Part shown: in pieces, positions 26,597 to 34,801 of the stretch
Layout: every line of letters starts with the position of its first letter
How positions within the stretch are numbered: position 1 is the stretch's first letter
Source of the DNA: Ensifer adhaerens
GTDB lineage: Bacteria > Pseudomonadota > Alphaproteobacteria > Rhizobiales > Rhizobiaceae
DNA: 64,000 nt
NCBI RefSeq assembly: GCF_020035535.1
Contig: NZ_CP083350.1
Coordinates: 816,501-880,500 of the forward strand
Reading direction: 5' to 3'
Notes under the pieces: model-generated
What the model saw: only the letters and a program-made list of their open reading frames with translations
Database searches by the model: none
Told to the model about the DNA's origin: nothing
Translations under genes and position numbers: made by a program

Positions 26597-28441
26597 CTAT
26601 ACCGAATCCTCATTCAGCGCATCCCTTTCAGACGAGGGTAGTCTCCCGAAGCGGGCCCTCACTGCGCGCATGACCTGTGCGAAGCGCGGTAGTGAACGCA
26701 GACTGTCCAGGTCATTGTCGTTTTCCATCCACACCAGCAGCTCCCGACTCATCTTCAGCGCTATGCCCTCGAGCGCTTCCAGAGCCGCTTCCGCGTCGCC
26801 GCTGATCGCCCAGGCACAAACCAGGTTTGCCTGCAGCTGGATATTGTCAGGCTCCAGCAGACTGGCCCGCGATGCCCATTCGCTGGCCCTCTCGCGATCA
26901 CCAAGGAGGGCGAGGATACCGGCACCGTGCCCGATTGCGCCGCTATGATCCGGTTCGGCCGCGACGATGCGCTCGATCCTGGCCAGAGCCCGGCGACAGG
27001 CCTCCCGTGCCGCCTGTTCGTCGCCCTTGCCCTGGTAACATTGGATCGCCATGGCCGCGGCGTTGTAGTCCGCTGGCGCCAGCGCTGCGGCCCGCTCGAA
27101 GTGGCGAATGGCGTCATCGTAGCGGCGCTGCATGATGAAGGTTCGCCCGGCGGCGAGATTGGTGGCGTAGTCGTCTGGCTCAAGCTGCAGCGCAATGGCG
27201 CATTGCCGCTCCGCCTCCCCAAACTGTCCCCGGTATAAAAACTGCAACGCCTTTGCGGCATGAGCGCTGGCGAGGCCGGGGTCGAGTTCGAGAGCGCGAT
27301 CGATTTCCAGCTCGCCCGTTTCCCCACCACCGATGCTGCGCCCGAGACGATTGAGGGTTTCGCCAAGAAGGGCCCAGGCCCGTGCATTGGCGGGCTCCAG
27401 CTCGGTCACGCGGCGGCAGAGCCGGATGATCAGCGGCAGGTGTCTTTCGGATCCTGTGATGTTGTATTCGCGCGCCAGGAGGAAGAGCTTGTACGCCTCC
27501 GGATCGGTCGGCGCCTTGCGCTCCAATGCCTGGCGCTCCGCCGGCAGGAGCTGAAGCCGGAGCGCCTCGACGACGGCGCTCGCCAGGTCCGACTGCAGCA
27601 ACAACACGTCCTTGATGTCTCGGTCGAAGCGCTCGGCCCAGACCGTTGCCTCGTTTGCCCCATCGATCAGCTGCGCCGCCAGGCGGATCCGATCACCGGC
27701 CTTGCGCACGCTGCCTTCGAGGATGTAGGCGACGTTCAGTTGCTGCGCGACGACCCGCGCGCGCTGTGCCTTCAAACCGAAAGAGGTCGCCCGCGAGACG
27801 ACCGAGAGCGCCGAGAGCTTGCTGAGGTCGATGATGATGTCCTCGGTCACGCCCGCGCTGAAATAGTCCTGCTCCGGATCGCCGCTCATATTGGTGAAGG
27901 GCAGGACACAGATACCGATCCGTTCGCGCTTTCCTTTCGCCTCTGCCGGCACCCCGGGTTGGACGGCGAAAGCGCGGACGGGACGCTCGATGTTCTTGAG
28001 GGACATCGGCCCGAGATCATCGAGTCTGATGTTCAGCTTTCCGGCGACGTGCTCCCGGACCGCTTCGGAGAGGATGATGCCGCCGGGCTCGGCAAGCGTC
28101 TGCAGCCGCGCCGCGATATTGACCCCTTCCCCAAAGAGATCACCGTCTTCGACGATCACATCACCCAGGTTCAGCCCCATGCGAAAGCGGAGCAACGGAT
28201 CGGTCGCCGTGGCCACCCCATGAAGCGCCATCGCGCAGACGGTCGCGTCGACCGCGCTTGCGAACTCGATCAGGGCGCCGTCGCCCATCAGCTTGACGAC
28301 GCGGCCGTGGTGCTGCGCAAGCGTCGGATCGAATGCCGCAAAGGCCGCCTTGACGCGGGCGAGGGTACCGGCCTCATCGCGCCCCATCAGCTTGCTGTAG
28401 CCGGCGATATCGATACAAAGAACAGCGGCCAGTTTGCGCAT
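26597..28441 (-). CDS. Class III adenylate cyclase with TolB-like and TPR region
   Basis: 614 residues. The catalytic domain is N-terminal (~1-170): first metal Asp in AVLCIDIAGYSKLMGRDEAG, second in VVKLMGDGALIEFASA, then MGLNLGDVIVEDGDLFGEGV and the transition-state NIAARLQ. Residues ~185-300 form a TolB-like segment (ICVLPFTNMSGDPEQDYFSA, VTEDIIIDLSKLSALSVVSR) seen in many rhizobial CyaA proteins. The C-terminal half (~330-560) holds TPR-type repeats (AWALLGETLNRLG, AIRHFERAAALAPADYNAAA, ASRASLLEPDNIQLQANLVC). This architecture is very common and multicopy in Ensifer/Sinorhizobium. It likely makes cAMP in response to an unknown protein or ligand bound by the repeats. Monocistronic. Confidence 0.93.
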   Translation of the reverse strand: MRKLAAVLCIDIAGYSKLMGRDEAGTLARVKAAFAAFDPTLAQHHGRVVKLMGDGALIEFASAVDATVCAMALHGVATATDPLLRFRMGLNLGDVIVEDGDLFGEGVNIAARLQTLAEPGGIILSEAVREHVAGKLNIRLDDLGPMSLKNIERPVRAFAVQPGVPAEAKGKRERIGICVLPFTNMSGDPEQDYFSAGVTEDIIIDLSKLSALSVVSRATSFGLKAQRARVVAQQLNVAYILEGSVRKAGDRIRLAAQLIDGANEATVWAERFDRDIKDVLLLQSDLASAVVEALRLQLLPAERQALERKAPTDPEAYKLFLLAREYNITGSERHLPLIIRLCRRVTELEPANARAWALLGETLNRLGRSIGGGETGELEIDRALELDPGLASAHAAKALQFLYRGQFGEAERQCAIALQLEPDDYATNLAAGRTFIMQRRYDDAIRHFERAAALAPADYNAAAMAIQCYQGKGDEQAAREACRRALARIERIVAAEPDHSGAIGHGAGILALLGDRERASEWASRASLLEPDNIQLQANLVCAWAISGDAEAALEALEGIALKMSRELLVWMENDNDLDSLRSLPRFAQVMRAVRARFGRLPSSERDALNEDSV

Positions 28442-28567
28442 CCAACCATTCCCATGGGCGAGTGCTCACTGTGAAGGCTCGGCCTCCCCCGGGGGTAGTG
28501 CAACACACCCGGACACTGGAAACAAGCGAGGGCATCCGCGCGTCCTTGAACACAAACGGGCACACCG

Positions 28568-28596
28568 CATCACCGGTGATGGGTGGAAATCCACCC
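28568..28596. promoter_or_regulatory. Two adjoining palindromes upstream of the Bug/Tct transporter
   Basis: CATCACCGGTGATG (28568-28581) is a perfect 14-bp palindrome. It shares its last base with GGGTGGA-AA-TCCACCC (28581-28596), a perfect 7-bp dyad with a 2-base spacer. A further TCCACCC half-site follows near 28622. They lie 178-206 bp before the substrate-binding protein gene, inside the 332-bp gap 28442-28773, which shows no gene. They probably form operators for a repressor or activator of the transporter; no regulator gene adjoins. Confidence 0.5.
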
Positions 28597-28773
28597 ATGC
28601 GATTGGCCGCATGTTTCCAAATCCACCCAAATCAAAGCCCGCGCCGGACAAATACGCGCCGTGCCCCCCCTAAGCCGTTGTCTGCGCAAAGTTTGCGTTT
28701 GCAAATGGGGCACCCAGAACCGGCGCGGGAGGAAACCTTGCCGGCGGGCCGATGTTTCATCCGGGAGGAAGAG

Positions 28774-29751
28774 ATGAAAACCCTGAATGCCCTGTTCGGC
28801 GCTGTTGCCGCCCTGTCGCTTTTCGCCGTTTCCGCCAATGCACAAACCTACCCCGAACGCTCGATCACCATGGTCGTGCCCTTCTCCGCCGGTGGCCCGA
28901 CGGATACGGTTGCGCGCCTGGTCGCTGAATCCATGTCCAAGGATCTCGGCCAGCAGATCATCGTCGAGAACGTCGGCGGCGCTGGCGGCACGCTTGGCGC
29001 CGGCCGCGTCGCACAGGCCGATCCGGATGGCTACACCGTGCTGCTGCACCATATCGGCATGGCAACGAGCGCCACCCTTTATCGCAAGCTCGCCTATGAC
29101 ACGCTGAACTCCTTCGAATATGTCGGCCTCGTCACCGAGGTGCCCATGACCATCGTCGCACGCAAGGACCTTGAGCCGACCGACCTGAAAGGTCTCGTCG
29201 ACTACGTCAAGGCGAACAAGGACACGGTCACCGTCGCCAATGCCGGTATCGGCGCCGCCTCGCATCTCTGCGGCATGATGTTCATGAGCGCCGTCGAGAC
29301 GCCACTGACGACCGTACCTTACAAGGGGACTGGTCCCGCGATGACCGATCTTCTCGGTGGCCAGGTCGACATCATGTGCGACCAGACGACCAACACCACG
29401 AAGCAGATCCAGGGCGGCACGATCAAGGCCTATGCCGTCACCTCGCCCGAGCGCCTGAAGGTATTCCCGGATCTGCCGACAACCGCCGAAGCCGGTCTGC
29501 CTAACCTTCAGGTCGGCATCTGGCACGGCATCTATGCCCCGAAGGGCACGCCGGCCGAAGTCACCGAACGCCTGTCCAAGTCGCTGCAGGTTGCGCTCAA
29601 GGATCCGAACGTCGTCGCCCGCTTCGGCGAACTCGGCACGGAGCCCTCGTCGGAAGCCGATGCCACACCGGCCGCGCTGAAGGCGAAGCTTGAAGGCGAA
29701 ATCGCACGCTGGAAGCCGGTAATCGAAGCAGCCGGCCAATACGCCGACTGA
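28774..29751 (+). CDS. tctC: Tripartite tricarboxylate transporter substrate-binding protein (Bug/TctC family)
   Basis: 325 residues. The signal peptide (1 to ~24) ends SANAQ. The mature protein has the Bug-family pattern: YPERSITMVVPFSAGGPTDT, IIVENVGGAGGTLGAGRVAQ, ADPDGYTVLLHHIG, VANAGIGAASHLCGMMFMSA, VPYKGTGPAMTDLLGGQVDI and SPERLKVFPDLPTTAEAG. It captures a carboxylate (citrate-like or aromatic acid) in the periplasm and delivers it to TctAB, encoded next. GGGAGGA lies just before the ATG. A hairpin at 29767-29798 separates it from tctB, which could raise the level of the binding protein over the membrane parts. The ligand is not predictable. Confidence 0.92.
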   Translation: MKTLNALFGAVAALSLFAVSANAQTYPERSITMVVPFSAGGPTDTVARLVAESMSKDLGQQIIVENVGGAGGTLGAGRVAQADPDGYTVLLHHIGMATSATLYRKLAYDTLNSFEYVGLVTEVPMTIVARKDLEPTDLKGLVDYVKANKDTVTVANAGIGAASHLCGMMFMSAVETPLTTVPYKGTGPAMTDLLGGQVDIMCDQTTNTTKQIQGGTIKAYAVTSPERLKVFPDLPTTAEAGLPNLQVGIWHGIYAPKGTPAEVTERLSKSLQVALKDPNVVARFGELGTEPSSEADATPAALKAKLEGEIARWKPVIEAAGQYAD

Positions 29752-29766
29752 TAGACCCGCTCGCCG

Positions 29767-29798
29767 CGCCGCGCGCCGGTTCACCCGGGAGCGCGGCG
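29767..29798 (+). terminator. Intra-operon hairpin between tctC and tctB
   Basis: CGCCGCGC (29767-29774) pairs exactly with GCGCGGCG (29791-29798), and the loop can pair further (CCGG with CCGG). TCTCTG follows. Located 15 bases after the tctC stop, it fits an mRNA-stabilising or partially terminating hairpin after a binding-protein gene. Confidence 0.55.
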
Positions 29799-29858
29799 TC
29801 TCTGACATTGGGACTGCTGTGACGGTGCCCGGAGAGGGATCAAACGCCGTCAACTGCC

Positions 29859-29874
29859 GTTGACAGCTGTCAAC
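29859..29874. other. Probable parS site 1 (GTTGACAGCTGTCAAC)
   Basis: Perfect 16-bp palindrome, identical to copies at 32550, 35063 and 40321. It fits the form GTT-N4-GC-N4-AAC that I recall for RepB (ParB) binding sites of rhizobial repABC replicons. It lies in the tctC-tctB gap; just before it, GTCAAC and GTTGAC make an extra overlapping dyad. Confidence 0.8.
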
Positions 29875-29977
29875 CTGCCGCCCAATGCGCGAACCCGGCA
29901 TAAAGCCGGCAACGCCAATGCGGGAGGCCGTCAGACACGCCTCGGCCGGCTGCCCCGCCAGAACATATGGGGACACG

Positions 29978-30439
29978 ATGAAATCACTCTCCTTCGACAC
30001 CACCAATGCGCTCTGCGGCGGGATATTGACAGCGGTCGGGCTGTGCTTCGCCTGGCAGGCTTTCAATCTCGAGCTGGGCACCGCCTTTCGCATGGGCCCT
30101 GGCTATTTCCCGCTGGTCCTCTCGCTCATTCTGACGCTGCTCGGCATCGTGATCCTCGTGCAGTCCACCCGTGTCCAGGGCGAGCCCATAGGCCCGATCG
30201 CGCTGCGCGGCATGGCCTTCATCCTGCCGGCGCCCGTCTTCTTCGGTCTCACGGTCCGCGGCCTCGGCTTCGTGCCGGCGCTGTTCTTCACGGCGCTGAT
30301 CGCCTGTTTCGCATCCGGTCGGATGAAGCCGCTCATGGCACTGGCGCTTTCCCTGACGCTCACGGCCTTCTCGGTCGCGGTGTTCAGCTATGGCCTGGGC
30401 TTGCCGTTCCAGCTCATTGGCCCTTGGGTCCGGTTCTAG
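29978..30439 (+). CDS. tctB: Tripartite tricarboxylate transporter small membrane subunit (TctB)
   Basis: 153 residues with four hydrophobic segments, the TctB layout. The first (TNALCGGILTAVGLCFAWQA) is followed by the conserved GTAFRMGPGYFPLVLSLILT motif, which identifies the family; the last segments lie at ~75-150. The start at 29978 is chosen because the family begins just before the first helix and because upstream sequence contains the parS site. It partners TctA, whose gene starts 10 bp after this stop. Its role in the sodium- or proton-coupled uptake complex is accessory. Confidence 0.9.
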   Translation: MKSLSFDTTNALCGGILTAVGLCFAWQAFNLELGTAFRMGPGYFPLVLSLILTLLGIVILVQSTRVQGEPIGPIALRGMAFILPAPVFFGLTVRGLGFVPALFFTALIACFASGRMKPLMALALSLTLTAFSVAVFSYGLGLPFQLIGPWVRF

Positions 30440-30449
30440 GAGACGCCCG

Positions 30450-31955
30450 ATGGAACTCTTCAGCAATCTCGCCCTCGGTTTTGCGACCGCCGCATCCCCT
30501 GCCAACCTGCTCTTCTGCCTGATCGGCGTTCTGCTCGGCACCTTGATTGGCGTGCTTCCAGGCATTGGCGCCACGGCGACCATCGCCATGCTGCTGCCGA
30601 TCACCTTCCAGCTTGAGCCGGTCTCGTCGCTGATCATGCTGGCCGGCATCTACTACGGCGCCCAGTATGGTGGTTCGACCACCGCGATCCTGATCAACAT
30701 GCCGGGTGAATCCTCCTCGGCGGTCACTGCAATCGACGGCTACCAGATGGCCCGCAAAGGCCGCGCCGGCGCAGCGCTTGCCATCGCGGCACTCGGCTCA
30801 TTCTTCGCCGGCACCGTCTCGACCTTCCTAGTTGCCGTCTTCGCGCCACCACTGACCGAGATCGCGCTGAAATTCGGCGCAGCCGAATACTTCTCGCTGA
30901 TGATCGTCGGCCTCGTTTCCTCGATCGCACTCGCCCATGGCTCGATCACCAAAGCCCTGGCCATGGTAGCACTCGGCCTGCTGCTCGGGCTGGTCGGCAC
31001 CGATATCTACTCCGGTACGCCGCGCTTCACCCTCGGCATCCGCGAATACGCCGACGGGCTGAACTTCGTGGCGCTTGCGGTCGGCGTCTTCGGCATCGCC
31101 GAGATCCTGCGCAACCTCGAAAACGAGCGCACCCGCGAAGTGCTGATGGCGAAGGTCACCGACCTGATGCCGACCCGTGACGACTTCAAGCGCATGTTCG
31201 CGCCGATCGTGCGCGGCACCATCATCGGCTCGGCGCTCGGCATCCTGCCGGGTGGCGGTGCGATCCTTGCCGCCTTCGCCTCCTATACGGTGGAGAAGCG
31301 GGTCTCTGATCGTCCTGAAGAGTTCGGCCATGGCGCCATCGCTGGCGTCGCTGGGCCGGAAAGCGCCAACAATGCCGGCGCCCAAACCTCGTTCATTCCG
31401 CTCCTGACCCTCGGCATACCGGCCAACCCGGTCATGGCTTTGATGATCGGCGCGATGATCATCCAGGGCATCGTACCCGGTCCGAACGTCGCCACCGAGC
31501 AGCCGGCGCTCTTCTGGGGCATCATTGCCTCGATGTGGATCGGCAACCTGATGCTGGTGGTCCTGAACCTGCCCCTGATCGGGCTCTGGGTGAAGCTGCT
31601 CAAGATCCCCTACTACGTGCTGTTCCCGATCATCATGGCGTTCTGCTCGATCGGCGTCTACAGCGTCAACTCCAACGTCTACGACCTCTATGCCGTCGCC
31701 TTCTTCGGCCTCGTCGGCTACCTGCTGTTGAAGCTGCGCTGCGAACCGGCGCCGCTGCTGCTCGGCTTCGTGCTCGGGCCGCTGCTTGAGGAAAACCTTC
31801 GCCGGGCCATGATCCTGTCGCGCGGCGACCCGACGACCTTCGTTACAAGGCCTATCAGCGCCATCCTGCTTCTGATTGCGGCCCTGGTGCTCATCGTCGT
31901 GTTCCTGCCGAGTGTAAAGGCCAAGCGCCAGGAGGTTTTTGTCGAGGAAGACTGA
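30450..31955 (+). CDS. tctA: Tripartite tricarboxylate transporter large membrane subunit (TctA)
   Basis: 501 residues, the usual TctA length, with about 11-12 membrane segments. Family motifs are present: GTLIGVLPGIGATATIAMLL, GIYYGAQYGGSTTAILINMP with GESSSAVTAIDGYQMARKGR, and their pseudo-repeat in the second half, GSALGILPGGGAILAAFASY and GPESANNAGAQTSFIPLLTL with GIPANPVMALM. The doubled motifs reflect the internal duplication of the family. It is the permease that moves the carboxylate across the inner membrane, fed by the Bug protein encoded upstream. Transcription ends at a very strong hairpin at 32007-32041. Confidence 0.94.
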   Translation: MELFSNLALGFATAASPANLLFCLIGVLLGTLIGVLPGIGATATIAMLLPITFQLEPVSSLIMLAGIYYGAQYGGSTTAILINMPGESSSAVTAIDGYQMARKGRAGAALAIAALGSFFAGTVSTFLVAVFAPPLTEIALKFGAAEYFSLMIVGLVSSIALAHGSITKALAMVALGLLLGLVGTDIYSGTPRFTLGIREYADGLNFVALAVGVFGIAEILRNLENERTREVLMAKVTDLMPTRDDFKRMFAPIVRGTIIGSALGILPGGGAILAAFASYTVEKRVSDRPEEFGHGAIAGVAGPESANNAGAQTSFIPLLTLGIPANPVMALMIGAMIIQGIVPGPNVATEQPALFWGIIASMWIGNLMLVVLNLPLIGLWVKLLKIPYYVLFPIIMAFCSIGVYSVNSNVYDLYAVAFFGLVGYLLLKLRCEPAPLLLGFVLGPLLEENLRRAMILSRGDPTTFVTRPISAILLLIAALVLIVVFLPSVKAKRQEVFVEED

Positions 31956-32006
31956 TCCCTGCCAGCCATTTTCTCGACATTATCAATATATATCAATATG
32001 TTAATA

Positions 32007-32041
32007 CGCGGCGCATCCACCCGGATGCGCCGCGTTCTCTT
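32007..32041 (+). terminator. Rho-independent terminator of the tct operon
   Basis: Perfect 12-bp stem CGCGGCGCATCC (32007-32018) / GGATGCGCCGCG (32023-32034), 4-base loop ACCC, followed by TTCTCTT. It lies 51 bases after the tctA stop. This is the clearest intrinsic terminator in the window. Confidence 0.88.
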
Positions 32042-32144
32042 AACTGCGGCATTCTGCCCCTGCGCGGTTTGCCACATTGAGGTTTGTCAAGCCGCTCGCC
32101 TATCTCTGCCTCAGCGAAGAAAGAGACGAGAGCGAACCCAAGCG

Positions 32145-32543
32145 ATGACACGTCGCACGAAATCGAGATGGGACAAGGCCATGCGCACGCTGTGCGCCAT
32201 GGCTCTTTTCCTGCTGGGTTTCGCTCACCTTAGCCCGGCTTTTGCCTCCTCTCCGATCCCGGCATCCGACTACGTGCTCTACGCCCTTCCAGACGGATCG
32301 CTACCGGACTTCTGTCAAGCCGGCCCTGACGGGGATGGCAACGAAAAGCCGACGCAGAAGCACGTCTGCAGTGCCTGCCGGTTTTTCTGGACGCTGCTAA
32401 CGCTACCGGACGACACTGTCGGCGAGCGCCTGCAAGGGAGCCTATCGCCAACGGTCGTGGCGATAGCGGTACAGCCGGGGCCGCAGGTTCATTCCCCAAA
32501 TGCCAGTCCACGAGGACCACCCAAGGCCGTTTCCAGGCTTTGA
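32145..32543 (+). CDS. Small exported protein with a C-x2-C motif (DUF2946-like)
   Basis: 132 residues from ATG 32145. A basic N terminus (MTRRTKSRWDKAMR) and a hydrophobic stretch (TLCAMALFLLGFAHLSPAFA, cleavage after ~36) predict export. The mature part has YVLYALPDGSLPDFCQAG and HVCSACRFFWTLL, a C-x2-C pair like those of DUF2946 proteins, which are often linked to metal handling; the resemblance is weak. It sits between the tct terminator and a parS copy just after its stop (32550). A Crp/Fnr-type gene follows on the same strand. The function is unknown. Confidence 0.55.
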   Translation: MTRRTKSRWDKAMRTLCAMALFLLGFAHLSPAFASSPIPASDYVLYALPDGSLPDFCQAGPDGDGNEKPTQKHVCSACRFFWTLLTLPDDTVGERLQGSLSPTVVAIAVQPGPQVHSPNASPRGPPKAVSRL

Positions 32544-32549
32544 ACCTGC

Positions 32550-32565
32550 GTTGACAGCTGTCAAC
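32550..32565. other. Probable parS site 2 (GTTGACAGCTGTCAAC)
   Basis: Exact copy of the 16-bp palindrome at 29859. It fits in the 33-bp gap between the exported protein gene (stop 32543) and the first possible start of the Crp/Fnr gene (32577). Confidence 0.82.
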
Positions 32566-32576
32566 GCCCTTCTTCG

Positions 32577-33335
32577 ATGTCGGATGGCAACGAGGCGCCA
32601 AGCCTCCACGTATCCGCAATGCGGACATCTCCCATGCCCGAAACTCAATCCGCTGCCGCCCCTATTGTGGCCCCTCCCCTTGCGTTGCCCCGCCTGCAGC
32701 GGCTTCCTGCGCGCAGCCGCGTGGTCGGTGAAAACTTCACGCTGCTCTTTGAAGGCGGCCGCAATCGCTCGCTCTTTCGCGTGCTCGACGGCTGTATCGT
32801 TCTCTCTCAACTGCTCGACGACGGTCGCCGGCAGATCACCGATGTGCTCGGTCCCGGCCGGCTCTTCGGCTTTACGGTCGATGGACGCAACATCGCCACG
32901 GCGGAGACCCTGAGCATTGCCCGTATCGAATCCCTGGGCGATGCCGAGCTTCACGCGACCAATCCGGCGATCGCCAGTGAATTGAAGACGACGCTGCATC
33001 GGTTGCAGGCGCATGCCACCTTGCTCGGTCGCAAGACTGCCGCTGAGAAGGTAGCAAGTGCATTGGTCGAGCTATCGCGCCTGTTCAATCACGGCGGCCG
33101 GAACGCCGTCCCTGCCCGCTTGAGCTTCCACCTCCATCTCACACGGGCAGATCTTGCCGACTGGCTCGGCCTTACCGTCGAGACCGTCAGCCGCTGTCTC
33201 AATCGCTTCAAGCGCGAGGGCCTGATCGATTTCAGCCATCCGAAATCCATGCGCTTGCTCGATCCCGAACGCCTCGAAGCAGCTGCCGGCTTCACGCGGC
33301 AGCGATCGGGCAGCGGTGCACGTCCCCAAAACTGA
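32577..33335 (+). CDS. Crp/Fnr-family transcriptional regulator
   Basis: 252 residues from ATG 32577; ATGs at 32619 and 32634 are equally possible because none has a clear ribosome site. The cyclic-nucleotide-binding-like barrel (~40-150) includes LFEGGRNRSLFRVLDGCIVL and LGPGRLFGFTVDGRNIATAE. A dimer helix follows (~150-180), then the C-terminal helix-turn-helix (~195-235, HLTRADLADWLGLTVETVSR and CLNRFKREGLI). That helix is typical of the FnrN/FixK branch. There is no N-terminal cysteine cluster, so it is not a direct oxygen sensor of Fnr type; FixK-like proteins lack it too. A small membrane protein gene follows 52 bp downstream. Targets unknown. Confidence 0.88.
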   Translation: MSDGNEAPSLHVSAMRTSPMPETQSAAAPIVAPPLALPRLQRLPARSRVVGENFTLLFEGGRNRSLFRVLDGCIVLSQLLDDGRRQITDVLGPGRLFGFTVDGRNIATAETLSIARIESLGDAELHATNPAIASELKTTLHRLQAHATLLGRKTAAEKVASALVELSRLFNHGGRNAVPARLSFHLHLTRADLADWLGLTVETVSRCLNRFKREGLIDFSHPKSMRLLDPERLEAAAGFTRQRSGSGARPQN

Positions 33336-33387
33336 CGACCTCCGACAGTCCATCCCCACCCGGACTGCCCCCAGGAAAGGAACCACA

Positions 33388-33603
33388 ATGATTGCAAGAC
33401 TTGTCTATAACGTGCCGGTGTTCGGCTGGATGCTGAAGGAAGCCATACAGGGATCACAGACGGCAAAGGTGCTGTTTCTGATCAACTGCGCATTGATCTG
33501 GCTGCTCGCGATCGTCGCCTTCGGCTACCCGGCGATCATCATCCCGGCGCTGGCTCTCGTTCCAACCGTCTTCGTGCTGCTGATCCTGATCACCATGGGC
33601 TGA
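33388..33603 (+). CDS. Small inner-membrane protein, 71 aa
   Basis: 71 residues with two hydrophobic segments (AKVLFLINCALIWLLAIVAF and IIIPALALVPTVFVLLILIT) after an amphipathic N terminus (MIARLVYNVPVFGWMLKEAI). AGGAAAGGAACC precedes the ATG, a strong ribosome site, which supports translation. It probably shares a transcript with the Crp/Fnr gene and ends at a hairpin. I do not recognise a characterised family. Its hydrophobic character and coupling to a Crp/Fnr regulator hint at a respiratory or membrane-stress role, which is speculation. Confidence 0.72.
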   Translation: MIARLVYNVPVFGWMLKEAIQGSQTAKVLFLINCALIWLLAIVAFGYPAIIIPALALVPTVFVLLILITMG

Positions 33604-33609
33604 TGGCGA

Positions 33610-33628
33610 GCATGCCCGTTGGGCATGC
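33610..33628. terminator. Hairpin between convergent genes
   Basis: GCATGCCC (33610-33617) pairs exactly with GGGCATGC (33621-33628) around a GTT loop. It lies in the 34-bp gap between the small membrane protein gene and the RHE_PE00001-type gene and could end transcription from both sides. No T-run is seen. Confidence 0.55.
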
Positions 33629-33637
33629 CGCCGACGC

Positions 33638-34801
33638 CTAGAGCACACCCCAGCCGCGGTAGCGTCCGCGGCCGGTCATTTCGCGAATACCAAGTTCGCG
33701 CACGAGGTTCAATGCGCCGCGTGGCGTGACGCCGACATGCTGGGCAACCAGCGCGGCAGAAACGATCGGTCGTGATAGAACCAACTCGATCAGCGCCGGC
33801 AGGCTGCTGTTGGATCGCCGATCGCGGATACGCATCTCCATCTGCGTCTTTGCCAACGACAGTCGGTCGAGTTCCTTGAGGCCCAAATCCGCCGTTAGCG
33901 TCATCGCTTCCAGAAATGCGCTCCATCGCGTCACGGGATCCTGCGAACGCCGTCGCTCATGGCGCACGACCTTCTGGCCGGCATTGAAGGTGAGAAGATG
34001 CGAAGTCACCTTACCGCGTGATCTCAGATAGGCGCCAACGAGCAGCGAGCCCAACCAGTGCTGCCGCCGCAGTGGTTCGATCCGCTCCCAGGCGTCGAAG
34101 AGAAGCGCAGCACCCAGGCTGGCCGGCAATTGATCTGCCGTCGCCACCACCTGGCGCCATTCGTCGATCCGAGCGTCTTCGTCCCAATCCTCATCAAAGA
34201 GCAGGCCCAACTGTCCCATTGGTTCCTGTGCAGTCACCTGGGCCGCACGCTCGGCGACTTCGAGCACATCCTTGTCGTGCGCTTCCAGCAGTTGTTGTGA
34301 CCGAGCGATCGCCGCATCGATCGCCGCAAACTCGGCAGCCATCGGATTGGCGTCTTCCTCTTCGTCCGCTTCAATCCGGCTTCTATCCACGGCAGAAGAC
34401 GTCGGCTCCAGTTGTTGTGTCTCGGCAGAGGTACCGCTGGCATTGGCGGGGGCGACCTGCTCTCCCCGAATGGCCGCAAGGCCGTGGGCTGAAAGTGCCC
34501 AGTCAGGTTCGCCGAGCCAGATGCGCCGCCGCGCGCGTATGACCGAATGAGCAATCGTCAATTCATGCGTTGGGGCACGGGCATCCATATGGGCATCGTG
34601 CAGCACGAGATCCTCGACATGGACGAGTTCACCGGCAACCCAAAGCGCAGCGGCAGCGTCAAAGAAGTGGCCGCGTTCCCGAAAACCATCTTCCACCGCA
34701 TGGCGGTTTGTTCGTTCGTCCAGTCGCGCCAAGCTATCTTCCGCCGAAATCAGCAGCCGAAGGAGCATCGGATGATAGGGATCGGGAAGCTTGTATCGCA
34801 T
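33638..34801 (-). CDS. RHE_PE00001-family protein (DUF1612 plus helix-turn-helix)
   Basis: 387 residues. It matches my memory of the RHE_PE00001 family found beside replication genes on rhizobial plasmids: an N-terminal LLRLLISAEDSLARLDERTN with GHFFDAAAALWVAGELVHVE and LVLHDAHMDARAPTHELTIA, an acidic low-complexity middle (~115-150), LFDAWERIEPLRRQHWLGSL with LVGAYLRSRGKV, and a C-terminal winged helix (VSAALVAQHVGVTPRGALNL with VRELGIREMTGRGRYRGWGVL). The last part resembles a helix-turn-helix that reads like a Fic-associated DNA-binding module. No function is established. It lies between the Crp/Fnr operon and the gene-poor stretch before repC. Confidence 0.85.
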   Translation of the reverse strand: MRYKLPDPYHPMLLRLLISAEDSLARLDERTNRHAVEDGFRERGHFFDAAAALWVAGELVHVEDLVLHDAHMDARAPTHELTIAHSVIRARRRIWLGEPDWALSAHGLAAIRGEQVAPANASGTSAETQQLEPTSSAVDRSRIEADEEEDANPMAAEFAAIDAAIARSQQLLEAHDKDVLEVAERAAQVTAQEPMGQLGLLFDEDWDEDARIDEWRQVVATADQLPASLGAALLFDAWERIEPLRRQHWLGSLLVGAYLRSRGKVTSHLLTFNAGQKVVRHERRRSQDPVTRWSAFLEAMTLTADLGLKELDRLSLAKTQMEMRIRDRRSNSSLPALIELVLSRPIVSAALVAQHVGVTPRGALNLVRELGIREMTGRGRYRGWGVL

